A DNA stretch of 64,000 bases from Phycomyces nitens (taxonomy: Eukaryota; Mucoromycota; Mucoromycetes; Mucorales; Phycomycetaceae). Location of the stretch: contig JAHRBC010000002.1 of NCBI GenBank assembly GCA_022702545.1, positions 4,836,001-4,900,000 on the forward strand, read 5' to 3'. Below are positions 23,836 to 36,199 of this stretch, one piece after another. The stretch's first letter is position 1. The number at the start of each line of letters is the position of its first letter. A program made the translations under genes and the position numbers. The notes beneath the pieces were generated by a model. The model searched no databases. It was given only the letters and a program-made list of their open reading frames with translations, and was not told the origin of the DNA.

Positions 23836-25777
23836 TCATTTGCGACGCTTTTCACGAGGAGCAGACGACGACTGGCCGGCCGAGCTGGAGGATCGTTTCT
23901 ATACTGGGGTGTCAGAACGCCTGGTGCAAATAGGACCACTTACCCTGTTGCCATCGCGACTCACGACGGCTGGCGTTCCGTCACGGCTCCGCTGAGTCTT
24001 CATCTTGTGCTCCATTTCCATTTTGTCAACCACCTTTTTGAGCTCAAACATGTTCAGAATGGAATTCTGCAGCTGTTCGAACTTGTGGCACACCTGGAGA
24101 GTTGGCATCACGGGGCGCGCACCTAAAGCCCTATAGTTGAGCCATCATGCGAGAGGTACAATAGGTCCGCTAGCCTCCGACTTACCAATCGCCAGTTCTT
24201 CCATGACCTTGAGTACCTTTTGCTGCATTGTAGGCTTAACGGTAGGCAGCTTCTGGCTACGCACGTACACTCCAGGGGTGAGCTTCTCCTTCTTTTCCGG
24301 AATGATTTCTGTCGCACAAAATTAAGTCCAAATCTCCCCCCAAAGGCTGAATATTTACCTTCAGCCAAAGATGCATTGGACGCCCTGCGACCCTTTTTGT
24401 GCGAATGGGCCTCTTCTGGGATACTCTTCTTCTTCTTCTAAGCACCAGTTAGGCGTCTTTTTTTTCGGTTGACATCATCTGTATCACCAACCTTTATATC
24501 CGAACCACTCGCCGCACTGGCTGTCCCACCAGTGATCCCAATGCCCCCTGGTGTAGATACAACCAGGCTATGGGTAGGTGTTCCTGGTGTCGAAGGCACC
24601 TGTTGCAATTGCTCCAATTGAAGCATGTTGAGCAAGCCTTCGCGTTCCTTACAAAGCCGCGCCTCATTCAGCTCAATTCGACGCGCCTCAACCAGCAGGG
24701 CCTCCTCTTCATCCATCTGGTCCTTTGTTCGATTGGCCAAAATAGCCAGGGCCTGCTTCCGCTCTACTTCTTTTGACTTGTCAAACGAGTATTGCTGAAC
24801 AAGACTCTGGCGATCCAGACTGCTGTCCAGGACTGGTCTTTCCTTGAACAGCGTACGGGACACGGTGTAATATCTATCCTTGAGGTCCTGAGACAATTGA
24901 TTCCAATGTGTACATACATATAAGCACATGTTTATCGATTCAACATTCAATGCAATTTATATATAAATATATATGTATATATTATATATTTTATTATTAT
25001 TATTATTATTATTGTCTTGATCTATATATTAACAATGAACCGTTACCTCCATTGTCCTTGGTTTGGGCAAATCATATCGATCCTCAACAATTGGAAATCG
25101 CAAATCATATTGGCGGCACAGACTAAATAGGTATTCGGTTTCCTGCTTGGTCCACTCGGGATCTAATTGTTTGTGGCCTGTTCACCCACCCGCTTACCAC
25201 GCCACCAAAACCACACCACTCTTCCCCTCTCTTCCTTACCTGTGAGATATCGATCGTATTCCTCATCCGTAAACTCCACTACGTCAATCACTTTATTAAA
25301 CCTGGCAAATCCATAGTCTGTTCGTTTGTGTAATCACGAATATTAGCCTTTTAGAAACACGAATAATGACATATTTGGATTGCCTTCATTGGTCGCATCG
25401 CTCGCCTTGACCCAGTGTTGGAGTACCAGATCGCCTGCCCGTGCAGGGTTCGCAAACGGCTGCAATACCCTACAGATAAAATCAGTATTTCAAGTGTTTG
25501 GTGAGGGGGGGTTTTTTTTGGGGGCCTACGTACCATGGAACCGCCTTTTTCTTGACATTGTACTTGGCCTTGTAGGTCGGCTGTACAAATGCAACCGGAG
25601 GAGCTCCTCCAATAAGAGAGTAGAGCTCACGGCTGAATCCCTCTAATCATTTCATTATTCATCAATCTAATTCATGATCATCTTACCTGGTCTCTTTTCT
25701 GCTGCTTGTCTCGGTCGTCGCACGGGTTCGATTGGTTTGCCAATCTGCAAAATGTCACGGACATCTGATCCACTCAT
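23836..25777 (-). CDS. SWC4: SWR1/NuA4 complex subunit Swc4 (Eaf2, DMAP1)
   Basis: Ten exons in transcript order: 25687-25777, 25534-25642, 25384-25469, 25240-25317, 25047-25177, 24492-24887, 24359-24437, 24186-24308, 23944-24122, 23836-23898; 444 residues. Swc4 is shared by the SWR1 remodeller, which deposits H2A.Z, and the NuA4 acetyltransferase. The protein begins MSGSDVRDILQIGKP as in DMAP1, followed by PEGFSRELYSL, VPWVLQPFANPAR, HWVKASDA, DYGFARFNKVIDVVEFTDEEYDRYL, a SANT-like region (PEWTKQETEYLFSLCRQYDLRF...DLKDRYYTV), a charged helical stretch, GVYVRSQKLPTVK and a C-terminal helical segment (FEQLQNSILNMFELKKVVDK). It ends in a Ser-rich, basic tail (PREKRRK). One junction, after TNE, needs a GC donor. 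Its start is only about 340 bp from the divergent Sec39 start. Confidence 0.9.
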
Positions 25778-26114
25778 ACTTTACAAGATGTGTATTTATG
25801 TGTGTATATGTGTATATTTCGAGATTTCGGTTTTTTTTTGTTGTATTTTTCATTTATTTTATATTTTTTTAAATATGTGTGTGTATTGATTTTGCTTGAT
25901 GTGATGTCACAAAATAATACCATTTCTAGTATTTTATCATCGTCTACAGTCACTTGTTACACCTACACTGCAAATATAGAGCGATGTTGAATTAAAGCAA
26001 GCCAGAAAAGGAGAATTAAAATAACAGAAAAATAAAATAAAATAATTGGAAAGACAAGATGAGATGTAAGTGCAAGCACCAATATATACTATCTTTATTA
26101 TTATTATTATTTGA
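25778..26114. promoter_or_regulatory. Bidirectional promoter between Swc4 and Sec39
   Basis: A 337 bp spacer between two divergent ATGs, rich in TG/TA runs near 25797-25815, a T tract near 25831-25839 and ATT repeats immediately before the Sec39 start. Such a short gap implies shared control of the two genes. Confidence 0.5.
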
Positions 26115-29018
26115 ATGGATCCACCGACGCCAAAAGAGTTTCTGTTCCATCTCGACCAGGCAGACTACGAGGCCGCACTCGAAATTGCCACCCAACTCGA
26201 CATTGACAAGGACATTGTTTACAAAACCCAGTGGAACAATCTCAAGCACATCACATCAAAGGATGTCCAGCTCCTGCATGCCGTCCAGGACGATGCCTGG
26301 GTTATTGGCCAGTGTTTGGAAACAATTGGTGACCAGTGGCAGCTCGAACTGGAGATCCTCAACCTGGGAAACGCGCGTGCGCAGGAAAGAAGCCTGCCAA
26401 TCATCTCTGACTGGCAATTCAATCCAGATGAGACCACGATTACTGACCAAGACAAGGTCTGGCTACGCTCTCGGCTCTATTTCTTGCGCTATCTGGACAG
26501 ACTGTCGACATTTGTAAAGATTTGGTCCAATAGCCCTGCCACCCAGCAAACCTCTTTTGCAGAGAGCTATGGCCAGTTTCGCGACTGCAATCTGATTGCA
26601 CAGGCTATTGACTATGCCAGAACAGAAAACAATGTTGGTCTTGATGCTATTTTTATGCACCATGGCCAGGAAGTCTTGCCTCAGCGGCTGTTTATCCTTT
26701 CTCAGATCCCTGAAACTGCCGATCCAAGTCGCTTTGATCTGCCACACGTCTCGGTTGACCATGAAGATCGGTGGATAGAAGAGCCTTGGAGGCCAGAGAA
26801 GGATCCGGTTGAATTGGACACGTTTGGCGACATTGAGGAGCTGGCTCCAGAGCATCTTGATTATCTTGGGCGACTGCACCAAAGTATCCAGTCTACCGAG
26901 TATCCGACCTCTGCAAAGGTCATTGCCCAGTGGTATAAAGAACGGGCGCACGCCATGGACAGTGTCGGTTTGTCTAGCCAGGCTCTGGAGCTTATTAGAT
27001 ATGCACAAGTCATGGGTGTGTCTAGTTTAGAAGATACGGCAAATGACTATGAGTGGTTGTGCAAGTATGTCTATTCTTCCCAAACATTGCCACAAGCCGA
27101 AGATCAAATCATCACATTGGATCAGTTTAAGCGCATGGGATCTTTTGAGATTCTTGAAGGCCTCCTGAGTGACACCAACACTAACCGTATTGTGGACGAC
27201 ATGAAACGAATGGCACTCCCATGGCTAGGAGTCTGTCGAAAGAGACAGGCGGTCAAGAAGGAAGAAGAAGAAGAAGAGGATGATGATGATGAGCGTCCAG
27301 AGTTTCTGTTGTATCGATGGATCCTAGACGCCTCTACCGCCCATCTTTCATGGTGCTGTCAGGTATTTGAGCACTCCAAACCATCTTTGCCGGTTGAGGA
27401 CCGGATCATCAAGGATGAGCTTGATCTGTCTCGGCTGGTCCTAGCCGTGGTCTACTCTAGCGATGGAAGTATGGAATACCTTGTTCGTATCTTTGAATGT
27501 CTGCCTATATTTGAGCCCGAGGACATCGAGCCGGTTGAGCCGGTTGACATGGCCTCGCTCTTACCCTTGGCAGGAACACCTCTTGGCCTGTTCACTGCCC
27601 TTCAATCGGTTGGACGCAATGAACTGACGCCAATTATGGATCTCCTTCAAACCCATCTGATGGCTGCCGAAGTTCTGGCTCGCTACCACGCCACAGTCCC
27701 GTTACGCTGGTACTTGTCTGACCAGACAGCAGAAGCACAACGTCAGCTGTGTGTTCGCATGGCATCACAGGCAGCCGGAGGGGTTGAGTCAGGGGGAGCT
27801 CAGTTTGACAGAGACGACGACTGGCGCGAACTGTTGGATGATATGCTGAGGCTGTATGAAGATGGAAATGGGATCTTTGGCAAGCTTGATCCTGTAGAGA
27901 TTATGGAGATATTCTATAGCTCATTGCTACGATGTGGTCGTAAGTACAAGTCGATCTAAAAAGGGATTGGTGGTTTATATCGTTTACATGTAGGATTCAA
28001 GCTGGCGACTGAACTGATGCTTGGTTCGACGGTGGGTAGAATTATGGATATCAACAAGGCTGAGAAGCTTGTGATTGATGCTGAGCGAGAGTTTTTTGAT
28101 AATGCAACGACTGGAAACATGTATGCAGGCAATATGAAGATGGCATTAGACTGGTATGTTGAGAAAAGAAAGAAGCTCAAGGGTCGCATTTACCTACTTT
28201 GTGAATCCGGGTCACTTTAAAGTCTAAAGGTACTTCCTGCTACCTCTGAAATCAAGAAAGAAATCGACCTCATTGAAGCAACCCATGCACTCACTTCCGA
28301 GTACCGTGTTGCGGATCGAGCAGGAAATGTGCTGATGCCTATCCAAGTACGACAGGCACCCAACCGTCTAGACCTCATTTCAAAACTAATCAACACCCGT
28401 CAAGGAATGTACCGTCAATATGAAGATGTCTTGAAACTCACTCACAAACTCGGCTATCAAAACGACATACTCGCGCAGGTCAAGGTGCTCTCGATGCTTG
28501 CGGGTGCGGCTCTGGTTGATGAAGAGTACGAGACGTCGTTCAAGCTGTGCCAGACCACTGTCGAAAAGGCCCAGATGGAGCCTGCTAATAAGTCAAAGGC
28601 ATACAAGGACGAGATGAAGCAGGCGGCCTGGCAGATATGTTTCAACTTTGGTAAGATGGATGCTTACTGTGATTACAACCGACGGATGGATGCCTTGGCA
28701 ATGGCCCTTGTGCTGAGCCCGGTGGAGTATGTACATGATGTGTTGGTGGTCTGGCGTAAATTAGAGCAGGAACGTGCGGCCAGTGGTCTGCCAGTGGATG
28801 ATCCGACGTCGCTGGATATGAGTCGGTATGATGCACAGGCCCAGGAAAGCTATGGCTGGAGCGGATTGTTGCAGAATACAAAGAAGCATCAGTGGAGTCT
28901 GGGTGGGTTGCTCAAAGGGAGTGTGCACCAGGATGACATGGCAGGGCATGAAAGGGGTGTTAATGGAGTGCGAAAGCGAGACCAGTTGCGAAATATGGTC
29001 GGAGGGTGGCTATTCTGA
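26115..29018 (+). CDS. SEC39: Sec39-domain protein, Dsl1 tethering complex subunit (NBAS/Sec39)
   Basis: Three exons, 26115-27939, 27994-28153 and 28223-29018, give 926 residues. Sec39 (NBAS in animals) belongs to the Dsl1 complex, which captures Golgi-derived COPI vesicles at the ER together with Dsl1, Tip20 and SNAREs. The product is an all-helical solenoid without membrane segments. Family-like stretches include LGLDAIFMHHG-type repeats (NNVGLDAIFMHHG), HLSWCCQVFEH, MLGSTVGRIMDINKAEKLVIDAEREFFDNA, and the C-terminal RLDLISKLINTRQGMYRQYEDVLKLTHKLG. An acidic linker (KKEEEEEEDDDDE, about 380-393) separates two parts of the solenoid. Both introns are GT-AG, phase 1 and phase 2, and keep frame. 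The first exon is unusually long for this window. The gene converges on the kinesin gene. Confidence 0.88.
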
Positions 29019-29435
29019 TTTCTCAACAACAAAGTGTTGTTGATTCTAATTCTACTTGTTGTTGACACTCATATATATATATATATACTAGACAATTAAT
29101 TAATTAATTATTATTATCTGGTAAATTATTTTTATATATATTTTCCAAAGGAAAAAAAAAGAATGGTGATATTGGGTATCAAATAAAATATTAGAAAACA
29201 GGCTAGAAATACCGTGTGGTTTTTTTGCACAATATGATTATAGTACTACACCACCACACAGAATTACAGAATTTGTCAAGGAAAAACATGAAAAAAAAAA
29301 TCAAGATATAAATACTAAACAGAGGTGTTTCAACATTGGACACTCCAGGAAGAAGAAAAACAGCAAAAAATATAAAAAAATAAACAAGTGAAGAATGGAG
29401 GGGAGGGAGGGGGGAATAAGGTTGGTATTTGTGGT
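29019..29435. other. Convergent spacer between Sec39 and kinesin-3
   Basis: AT-rich 3'-end spacer with a TA run near 29072-29086, TTAA repeats near 29096-29109 and A tracts. No gene. Confidence 0.5.
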
Positions 29436-32400
29436 TTAGAGGTATTCGCTGTCATCTTCTTCGTTCCTCAATTTTTCGATAGGAAACTTTTGGTCAATCT
29501 TACCAATCCAATCAATCATCTCTGCGCGTGTGGCGGCCTGGAGCAAGTAGGCATTGTTGCTTGTATAGAGAGCAAATGCATTTGTACGCTAAAATGAAAT
29601 GTTAGGAAAAAAAAACAAAGACGTGAATATATTCAACAAGCTTTTCTTACATTTATCATGTTCTCCAAGGCTCTGTTATAATCAACCCGCACAGAAGACA
29701 CATTAATGATGCCCTGCTCATTTGTCTCTGATTGGTTGGCATAGATATAGATGTACGGCCTATAGATTTGATAAGCATTTGGACGGACACACAACACCTT
29801 GATTATATATATTTACCTTCGAACCACAAACCACTGCTTGATCCATGAATCTTCGGCTGCGTTGTCTTGGTAGAACAGATGGCCCTTTTTGGACACAGTG
29901 TCGCTAAACAAGACGTCAATTGCAAGTCCTTTTTGTTTTTTTTTGTTTTTTGGGAGCCAAGAAATCGACTTACGTTTGGGTTACAAGCTTAACCTCTGCC
30001 AAGAGTTTTGATGTACTACGAAGATCTTCTCGACTTTGACCTTCCTGCATGCCAGGAACAGGTGGATCCTGACTTATGACAATCTATTGACTGTATTAGC
30101 ATAGTACGTGCTGATTGCATTGTGCTTACCTCTTTGTCTGTACCCAGTTTTAGTTTCCACAGGTTCAAGACTTTCTTGACAAGATCTGCCTGTGCATCCG
30201 TAAATCCATCATCGGATACTTTTGGTGATGGTTTGGGTGTACAGGTAGGGTCACATAGTGCTCTCAGCCCAACTACTTGTCGCGTAAAATCAACCTGGTG
30301 TTTCCAAGACAGACGGTCCTGGATCTGGCGATAATCATTCACCAAAGACACTCCTCGTGGTCGCCATGAACCTAGATACTCTTCGCCACGAACGTACTTT
30401 GCAGCCGTGTTTAGACGCCAGAGTTGGCTCAGCCGACGCGTCATGGGGGGCCGCAGGTTGACGATAAAGATACCACTGCACTTTGATAGCTGTTTACTAG
30501 CACTCAAGATGTTGTAGATTCTTGATTTACCAGTCGATGCATCGCGTGAACGGATCTGGACAGCAATGTCCATATTGAACTGGACTGGCTTGGCACACTT
30601 TTTGGCCTCGACTTCCCACTTGAGATTGAGCAGAATACGATTATCAGAAGCAGTGATTTGGTTCAAGAATAAACAGTCATGCTGGGAACTGTCCCAGGCA
30701 CCAAACGCCACGAGTTTGCTTGTGCCATCATGGTTGTAGGATACGTTTTGCTGGGGCTGCAATCGGATTGTGATGTCTTCGTGTGTAGGCGAATCAACGA
30801 TACGACCCTTTGAGTCCAGTAGACGGACATGGCCAATGGAAGCGGTAGTGATCCTGTTCCATTCAAACTGTCTTCCAGAAGTGTGAGAAAGGGTGATGTA
30901 TATTCTGCGCTGGAGGCCCTGACGCAGCAAGAACACGCCACGGTCAAGACTGTTCTGAGCTGTTACGTTTACTGGGTTGTATTCTCCATCTAGAGCCAAT
31001 TCACCGATTTCTATCCAGGCAACAATATCGTGTCGTTCGGCAGCCAGGAGCTCTTCTTCTGAACGTCTCTCGAGGTTAGTTGGGGCTGTGGTGTTGGTAT
31101 TGGTGTTGGTGTTTGAGGGGTCACTTCCGATGGATCTGAAATGATGTTGCTGCTGGACCTGCTGACTGGCAGCTAGCAAATCTGCTAGGCGAGGCTTCTC
31201 TCGCTGGTCATCCCATCGCTCATGCTGCGAAAGAACACGGGGCTGTGCAAGGCCATAGACTTCAAACTGGATCATTCCATGCAAGAGAACGTCGAGAACC
31301 TTGCGTGTCACAAGGAGCGACAAGGTCTCGGAGTGGTTTAGGCTGACAGGCTCCTTTTCAAACTCTCCCATCGGCTCGGTAGCAAAGATCTTTTCGTTTG
31401 TAGAGTGGGGAATGGTGCTTCCAAAGGACGACAGACGGAACTGAACATGGACCTTTGTGAATTCTGCTTCGTTTATGCCTGTCATTTCAATGAGACGAAC
31501 TTCGAACAGAAGTTGCTGTCCCACCTTGAGAACAATATTGTCGTTGGCGTTGGCCTTTTCGGACTCTTCCGAATCGTCTGAGAATTGCTGTCTGGCCTCC
31601 AGCCCACGAATGGCAACAGAGCATGCCAGGGGGGCCACGGCTACCCTCAGTTTTCCCTTGACCTGGCCAGTCGACCGACAGATGATATCGACATTGCTCT
31701 CAAACGACTGCTGGAGGGTCAGGTTGCGCATCGAAATGGCTGCACTTCCCAGAAAGGTGTACTTTGGACAGGGGTTTTCGAAAAAGGGATCTTCCCAGTT
31801 AAAGTGAGAACGGTAAAGAGGTTTGTCGATAACGTTGTACAGATTCTTCATTTTGTGGAGCCGCATCTTGAGTTTTTCGAGCGACCAGACATAAACTGCC
31901 TGGTTCTTTCTATCAATCACCCGGACACCGATACATGGCTTGGGGGTCGATATCAAGGTCGTGTCTTCATCGGTCTCAAACTGCTGGAGAGCCGAGGTTG
32001 TTTCCCAAGATGAAAGTGGGTTTGAGAACTGGCCGTCTTCAATGATGGCAAACTGATAAAGCACATCTTTACCGAGCTCTTTTGAAATGATATTGGCCTC
32101 TTTTAGCATGACAGCATTGGTTAATACTGACTCTGCCATTGCCACGTTTCGCAACTTCTTCCATCTACTGAGCACTCGGCCAAGTAATTCTAGCTGGGCA
32201 TCGGTATAGACACAGATATTGAGGTCCGAGATCTGAGAGAGCTGTCGAGACATGCGATGAATCTCGGCTTCAAAATGACGCTTCTGGTAGTCGAGCTCCT
32301 TTTGCATCTTTTCCTTCTCGAGCTTCAGTTTCTCTTCTCTGTCATTCTGGACAAATGTGTTTTCGGTGCATACGCTCTCGAGACCGTCTTCAATGACTGT

Positions 32401-34960
32401 GCCTGCAAATGAGTTTCGCATGGAGCCTCGAGAAGAAGCGTCGTCGTCGTTTTCGTTTCTGCTTTCAGACCGAATTCGACGCAGGTTGCGCACACGGGTG
32501 ATGTCGTCAAACAGCTTATCGAGCTCTTCGTCCTTGAGGCCTCCGAAATTTGGCTCTGTTGCATAATAGTTGCGGACAGCTTCACGGCGAGCATAGTTCC
32601 AATCCATGATTTCGTTGGCGGGCATCATACTGTCTGTGGGGGAGTCTGGGCGATCGAATTCATCTACCGAGCCAGAGTTACTCAAGGCCTTTTCGGCCAC
32701 CACCTTTTGGAGGTCTCGTTCTCGGCGGACTTCCTCGGGATGATTGAAACGGAAGATGTGGTAGTCACCCAAGATGATACGGTAGCCACTTCTCAGACGA
32801 CGTGCTTCTGAGATGCGCATGCCATTTACCATGGTCATTGCCTCTCCATTGGGGTGTATGGTCACCACCCCGTCTTCGTTGTCGAACCAGCAGTGTTCTT
32901 CGAGGATATTAGACCCACTGAGCCTAATGTCTGCCTGGACCTGGCTACCGTGCTGGCCAACCCTTGTCTTGCCTTGCTTGATCTGGTACATAAGGCACTC
33001 TGACATGAGGGGGTCTTCGTTAAGATTGACGAGATGTGGAATCTTCTTTGGCGTATAGACACCCACATTGTTCTTGTGGACCGCAATACCGAATTCTGCC
33101 AAGGCCTTTTCACGCTCGACCTGAATTTCTTCGGTCTTTTTGAGCTTTTCTTCCCAGGTCTCGTTGAGATTTGCCAGCAGCTTCTCTGAGCTCTGGAGCT
33201 GCTCGACAATTTCCTCCTTGGTCATCTTCTTTCGGTTGCCCTGGCTGTCCAGGATCTCAAACTCGGTTGGCTTCTTTTGTGCGGCAGGTGCTGCTTTTGG
33301 AGGTGCCTTTTGGGCCGATTTAGAGCCAGAACGGGTGGTTGCAGGTGTGCCTGGCCTGCTTCCACTGCTTGTGCTCTTGTAGACACTTGATGCCGTCAAT
33401 TGCTCGACTTCTTCTGGTGCGTAAGTCCGCAATCTGTCTCTGAGAACTTCGAGCTCGTCTTTGAGATCCCGAATCAGTTTGGCATTTGGGTCTTCGTTGA
33501 CCACAGCCTTGTTCTTAATCTTCTTGGCCTGGTCTGCATATCGAAGGGTACTGAGGGTTTCGTCGTAATCGGCAGGAGAAATGGCAGCAATCATGGCAGT
33601 TTTTGAATTGCCACCAAGGGAGTCTTTGAGCAGCCAAGTCAAGATCTGTTGTAAAGGTCAGTTTGTGTGTATTTGTGTATACATTTTTTGGCTGTTGGGA
33701 CTTACAGAATCACGGTAGGGAATAAACACTTCCTTTTTGTTTTTTCCCTTTTTGCCTTCCTGCATGGCCTGCTCAGCCAGACCGGCAATGACCTTTCCGA
33801 GGGTTGTGAGGGACTTGTTGATACTGGCACCTTCCTTGAGACGAGTGCCGGTTGCACCTGTGCTATTGGCACGCTCACTACCTGCCAGATCGACCAGACT
33901 AGAGGAGATTAAAGATGATATGTTATTACACAAGGCTGGTTTGTACCACTCTAGATATTTAACAACTAACTTGCCTGATTCTGGCGACCTTTTCGGTCTC
34001 AAGCTTAGTCAACTCATCGAGAAGCTTCTGGGTCAAGAAGATGGTGAATACTGCGTGGGAACGGGAAGATGTTTCGTTCATGTTTGTTGCTGCAACAGTT
34101 CTGGCCTATATATATAATTAGAACATTAGACGAATATTTCTCAAGAGGTAATATTTTTTACCTTGTTGCCTTCGTCCATCAGATGGTTGAGATCATCGTA
34201 TGATTTGACGACCAGTCTTGAGAGATCTTCTACATAAGGACCCAGACTGGGATGCTCGCGTACTTTGAGATTGCCAGTGTTGCTTGGGTTCAACAGATCG
34301 CGGACCTTTTCATTGTAGATTTCGATGTAGGACACCTCGACCTGTTGTGTAAGATTCGGATTTTGGTTCTTTGATATTCGGTTAAAGAGCTCGACACAAG
34401 TGAGCGGGGTGATACCCTTGTCTTCTCCATAACCCATCTAGAACCAAGTGGTTAGTTGGTTAGTTTGGATGGATGGATGGATAGTAAATCTAGAAAAATC
34501 ACCATTGAGTACGATTTTCCTGAACCAGTCTGGCCATCTAGAGACAGACAGACAGACAGACAATTTGAGTATCACACAACAGGGTCGCTTTGAATTAAAA
34601 AAAAAATGCAACAAACTTACAGGCAAAAATACAGCAATTGTAGCCATCAAACGCGTGGTTCAGCAAATCTTCACCAAGATCGTTATAGACAACCTTTTGG
34701 TCGGCGTAGGTTGGGTCGTTCTTGTCGGCAGACCAATAGGACTTGTCAAACGTAAACGCCTTGATGTCTTCGCCTTCCTTGCCAGGTGGTTTGCGAATAA
34801 TCGTCTGGTTTCCCTCCATGCGAACAAGGCTCACGGCCCCACGTGCGATTTCTAAAGATCGGTTTAGATTATACAAAGAGTGCTGATATGGTTTTTATTT
34901 TTTACCTCTTGAATTAAGAGGACGACATCGCACGACGACCTTGATGTTGCCTCCGCTCAT
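29436..34960 (-). CDS. UNC104: Kinesin-3 motor, Unc104/KIF1 type (motor, FHA, PH)
   Basis: Eleven exons in transcript order: 34906-34960, 34621-34851, 34503-34537, 34162-34437, 33975-34105, 33706-33898, 30130-33645, 29974-30083, 29817-29903, 29651-29759, 29436-29588; 1631 residues, the usual length for Unc104/KIF1A. The motor moves early endosomes and vesicles toward microtubule plus ends. Seen: P-loop GQTGSGKS (97-104), switch I NETSSRSH (209-216), switch [11 protein letters not shown] (243-251), the [17 protein letters not shown] helix, a neck followed by coiled coil, an FHA domain (about 527-620; [11 protein letters not shown]...[11 protein letters not shown]), the central KIF1B-type region, and a C-terminal PH domain (about 1518-1620; KKGHLFYQD...WFVVRRPYIYIY...[15 protein letters not shown]) that should bind phosphoinositides on cargo. 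Switch II is intact only if the fifth intron begins with GC. Confidence 0.95.
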
Positions 34961-35236
34961 TGTCAAGGATGGATTGAATGTAGAGAGAGAGGAATTGTTG
35001 GGTGATCTAGAATATTGCTTTGATGAGTGGGGATTCTAATGAGGATAAATGTTACCAAAGAGATGTCAGGGAATGTGGGTTTTGATAGATGGAATGAATA
35101 TTGAGGTTCAGGTACTATACAAATTTTGTAAACTATATGTATATATATACGTATATATATATATTTGCTGGCAGATCAGCAGATATTTAGAGGGTATGTA
35201 TATACAGATATGTATATAGAAATATAAAGAGATATT

Positions 35237-35274
35237 AAAGAAGAAGAAGAAGAAGAAGAAGAAGAAGAAGAAGG
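35237..35274. repeat. GAA trinucleotide repeat
   Basis: About twelve uninterrupted AAG/GAA units in the kinesin-3 upstream region. Confidence 0.9.
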
Positions 35275-35825
35275 AAAAAGAGAAAATATTATTGTTGGTA
35301 AAGGGGCCGGAATACAAGGACGGAAGAGGGATGGATAGCCGGTCATCTATTAGACAAGCCAAAAAAATATATATGTATATATATATATATAAAATAAAAT
35401 AAAAAATAAAAATGTACGGAGCTTAATTATATGTATATTTATACAGGAGCCAAAATGAGAATGGAAAAACCAATATCTTTCAAAAAGACCATTACACAGT
35501 TTTGGTTTGGATCTCCTCGGTTTCAAATGGACTCTATACAATCTTCTGTTTCCATAAAGGGCATCTTTAAAACATTTTATAATTATCAGGTACATTTTGC
35601 ACCAATCTTTTCTTTTTGTGCTCTTTAAAGCACATCCCTACCTCCTACTTCTTTGGATTTATAACTTCTTTAGCTGTAGGATAATGTATTTACTGGCCAC
35701 TATCTACAGAATGAAATCTGTTCATATCAAGGAGTAAAGAGTACTATAGGGGGTAAATGTATCTAATACATTTTCCCTTTTTCTGAAAAGCAAGGGTTGG
35801 AATGCCTAAAAGACTGATTCACAAC

Positions 35826-35834
35826 GACTATATA
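35826..35834 (+). promoter_or_regulatory. TATA-box-like element of the small secreted-protein gene
   Basis: CTATATAAA lies 54 bp upstream of the ATG at 35882 and is followed by a CT-rich leader (CTGTCTTCTTTTCTCCAAAC). Spacing and leader fit a core promoter. Confidence 0.5.
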
Positions 35835-35881
35835 AACCCTCTTGTTGATTCAATTTCAACCCTGTCTTCTTTTCTCCAAAC

Positions 35882-36199
35882 ATGCGTCCTAGTATCATCC
35901 TCTTTGCTGTCGCCTGTCTCATTGCCACCTCATCTGTCAAGGCAACAATAGATATTCCAGAAGACGGTGGAGATTTACTGCCGGAAGCCAACCAATTGGA
36001 TCCAAGATCGCTTGGTTCCACAAACTCTGGTCTTGGTTCTGGTCTTCAGTCAGCAAAGTCAAATCAGCAAGCCAAAGCTCTTGCCGCACTAAGAAAGACT
36101 CCGGGTGGAAAGGGCTCTTCTGCTGCTGCAATCGGAAGCTACATGCGTCTCAACTCTGCAAAGTACAAACTTAAAAAGGCCACCGACTTTTCTTCATAA
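35882..36199 (+). CDS. Small predicted secreted protein, family unknown
   Basis: A single-exon frame of 105 codons. The first 21 residues (MRPSIILFAVACLIATSSVKA) form a textbook signal peptide: a basic residue, a hydrophobic core and small residues at the expected cleavage site VKA. The mature part is about 84 residues, acidic first (IDIPEDGGDLLPE), then rich in Gly, Ser, Gln and Ala, then basic (KYKLKKATDF). It has no cysteines, so it is not a disulfide-rich effector or antimicrobial peptide. A TATA-like box and a pyrimidine-rich leader precede it. I do not recognise a family. It is probably real because promoter, start and signal peptide agree. Confidence 0.65.
   Translation: MRPSIILFAVACLIATSSVKATIDIPEDGGDLLPEANQLDPRSLGSTNSGLGSGLQSAKSNQQAKALAALRKTPGGKGSSAAAIGSYMRLNSAKYKLKKATDFSS

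Larger units (their letters stand above)
34961..35881. other. Spacer between kinesin-3 and the small secreted-protein gene
   Basis: About 920 bp upstream of two divergent genes. It carries TA runs near 35140-35165 and 35368-35390, a GAA trinucleotide array, and a TATA-like element near 35828. No further gene is supported. Confidence 0.4.
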
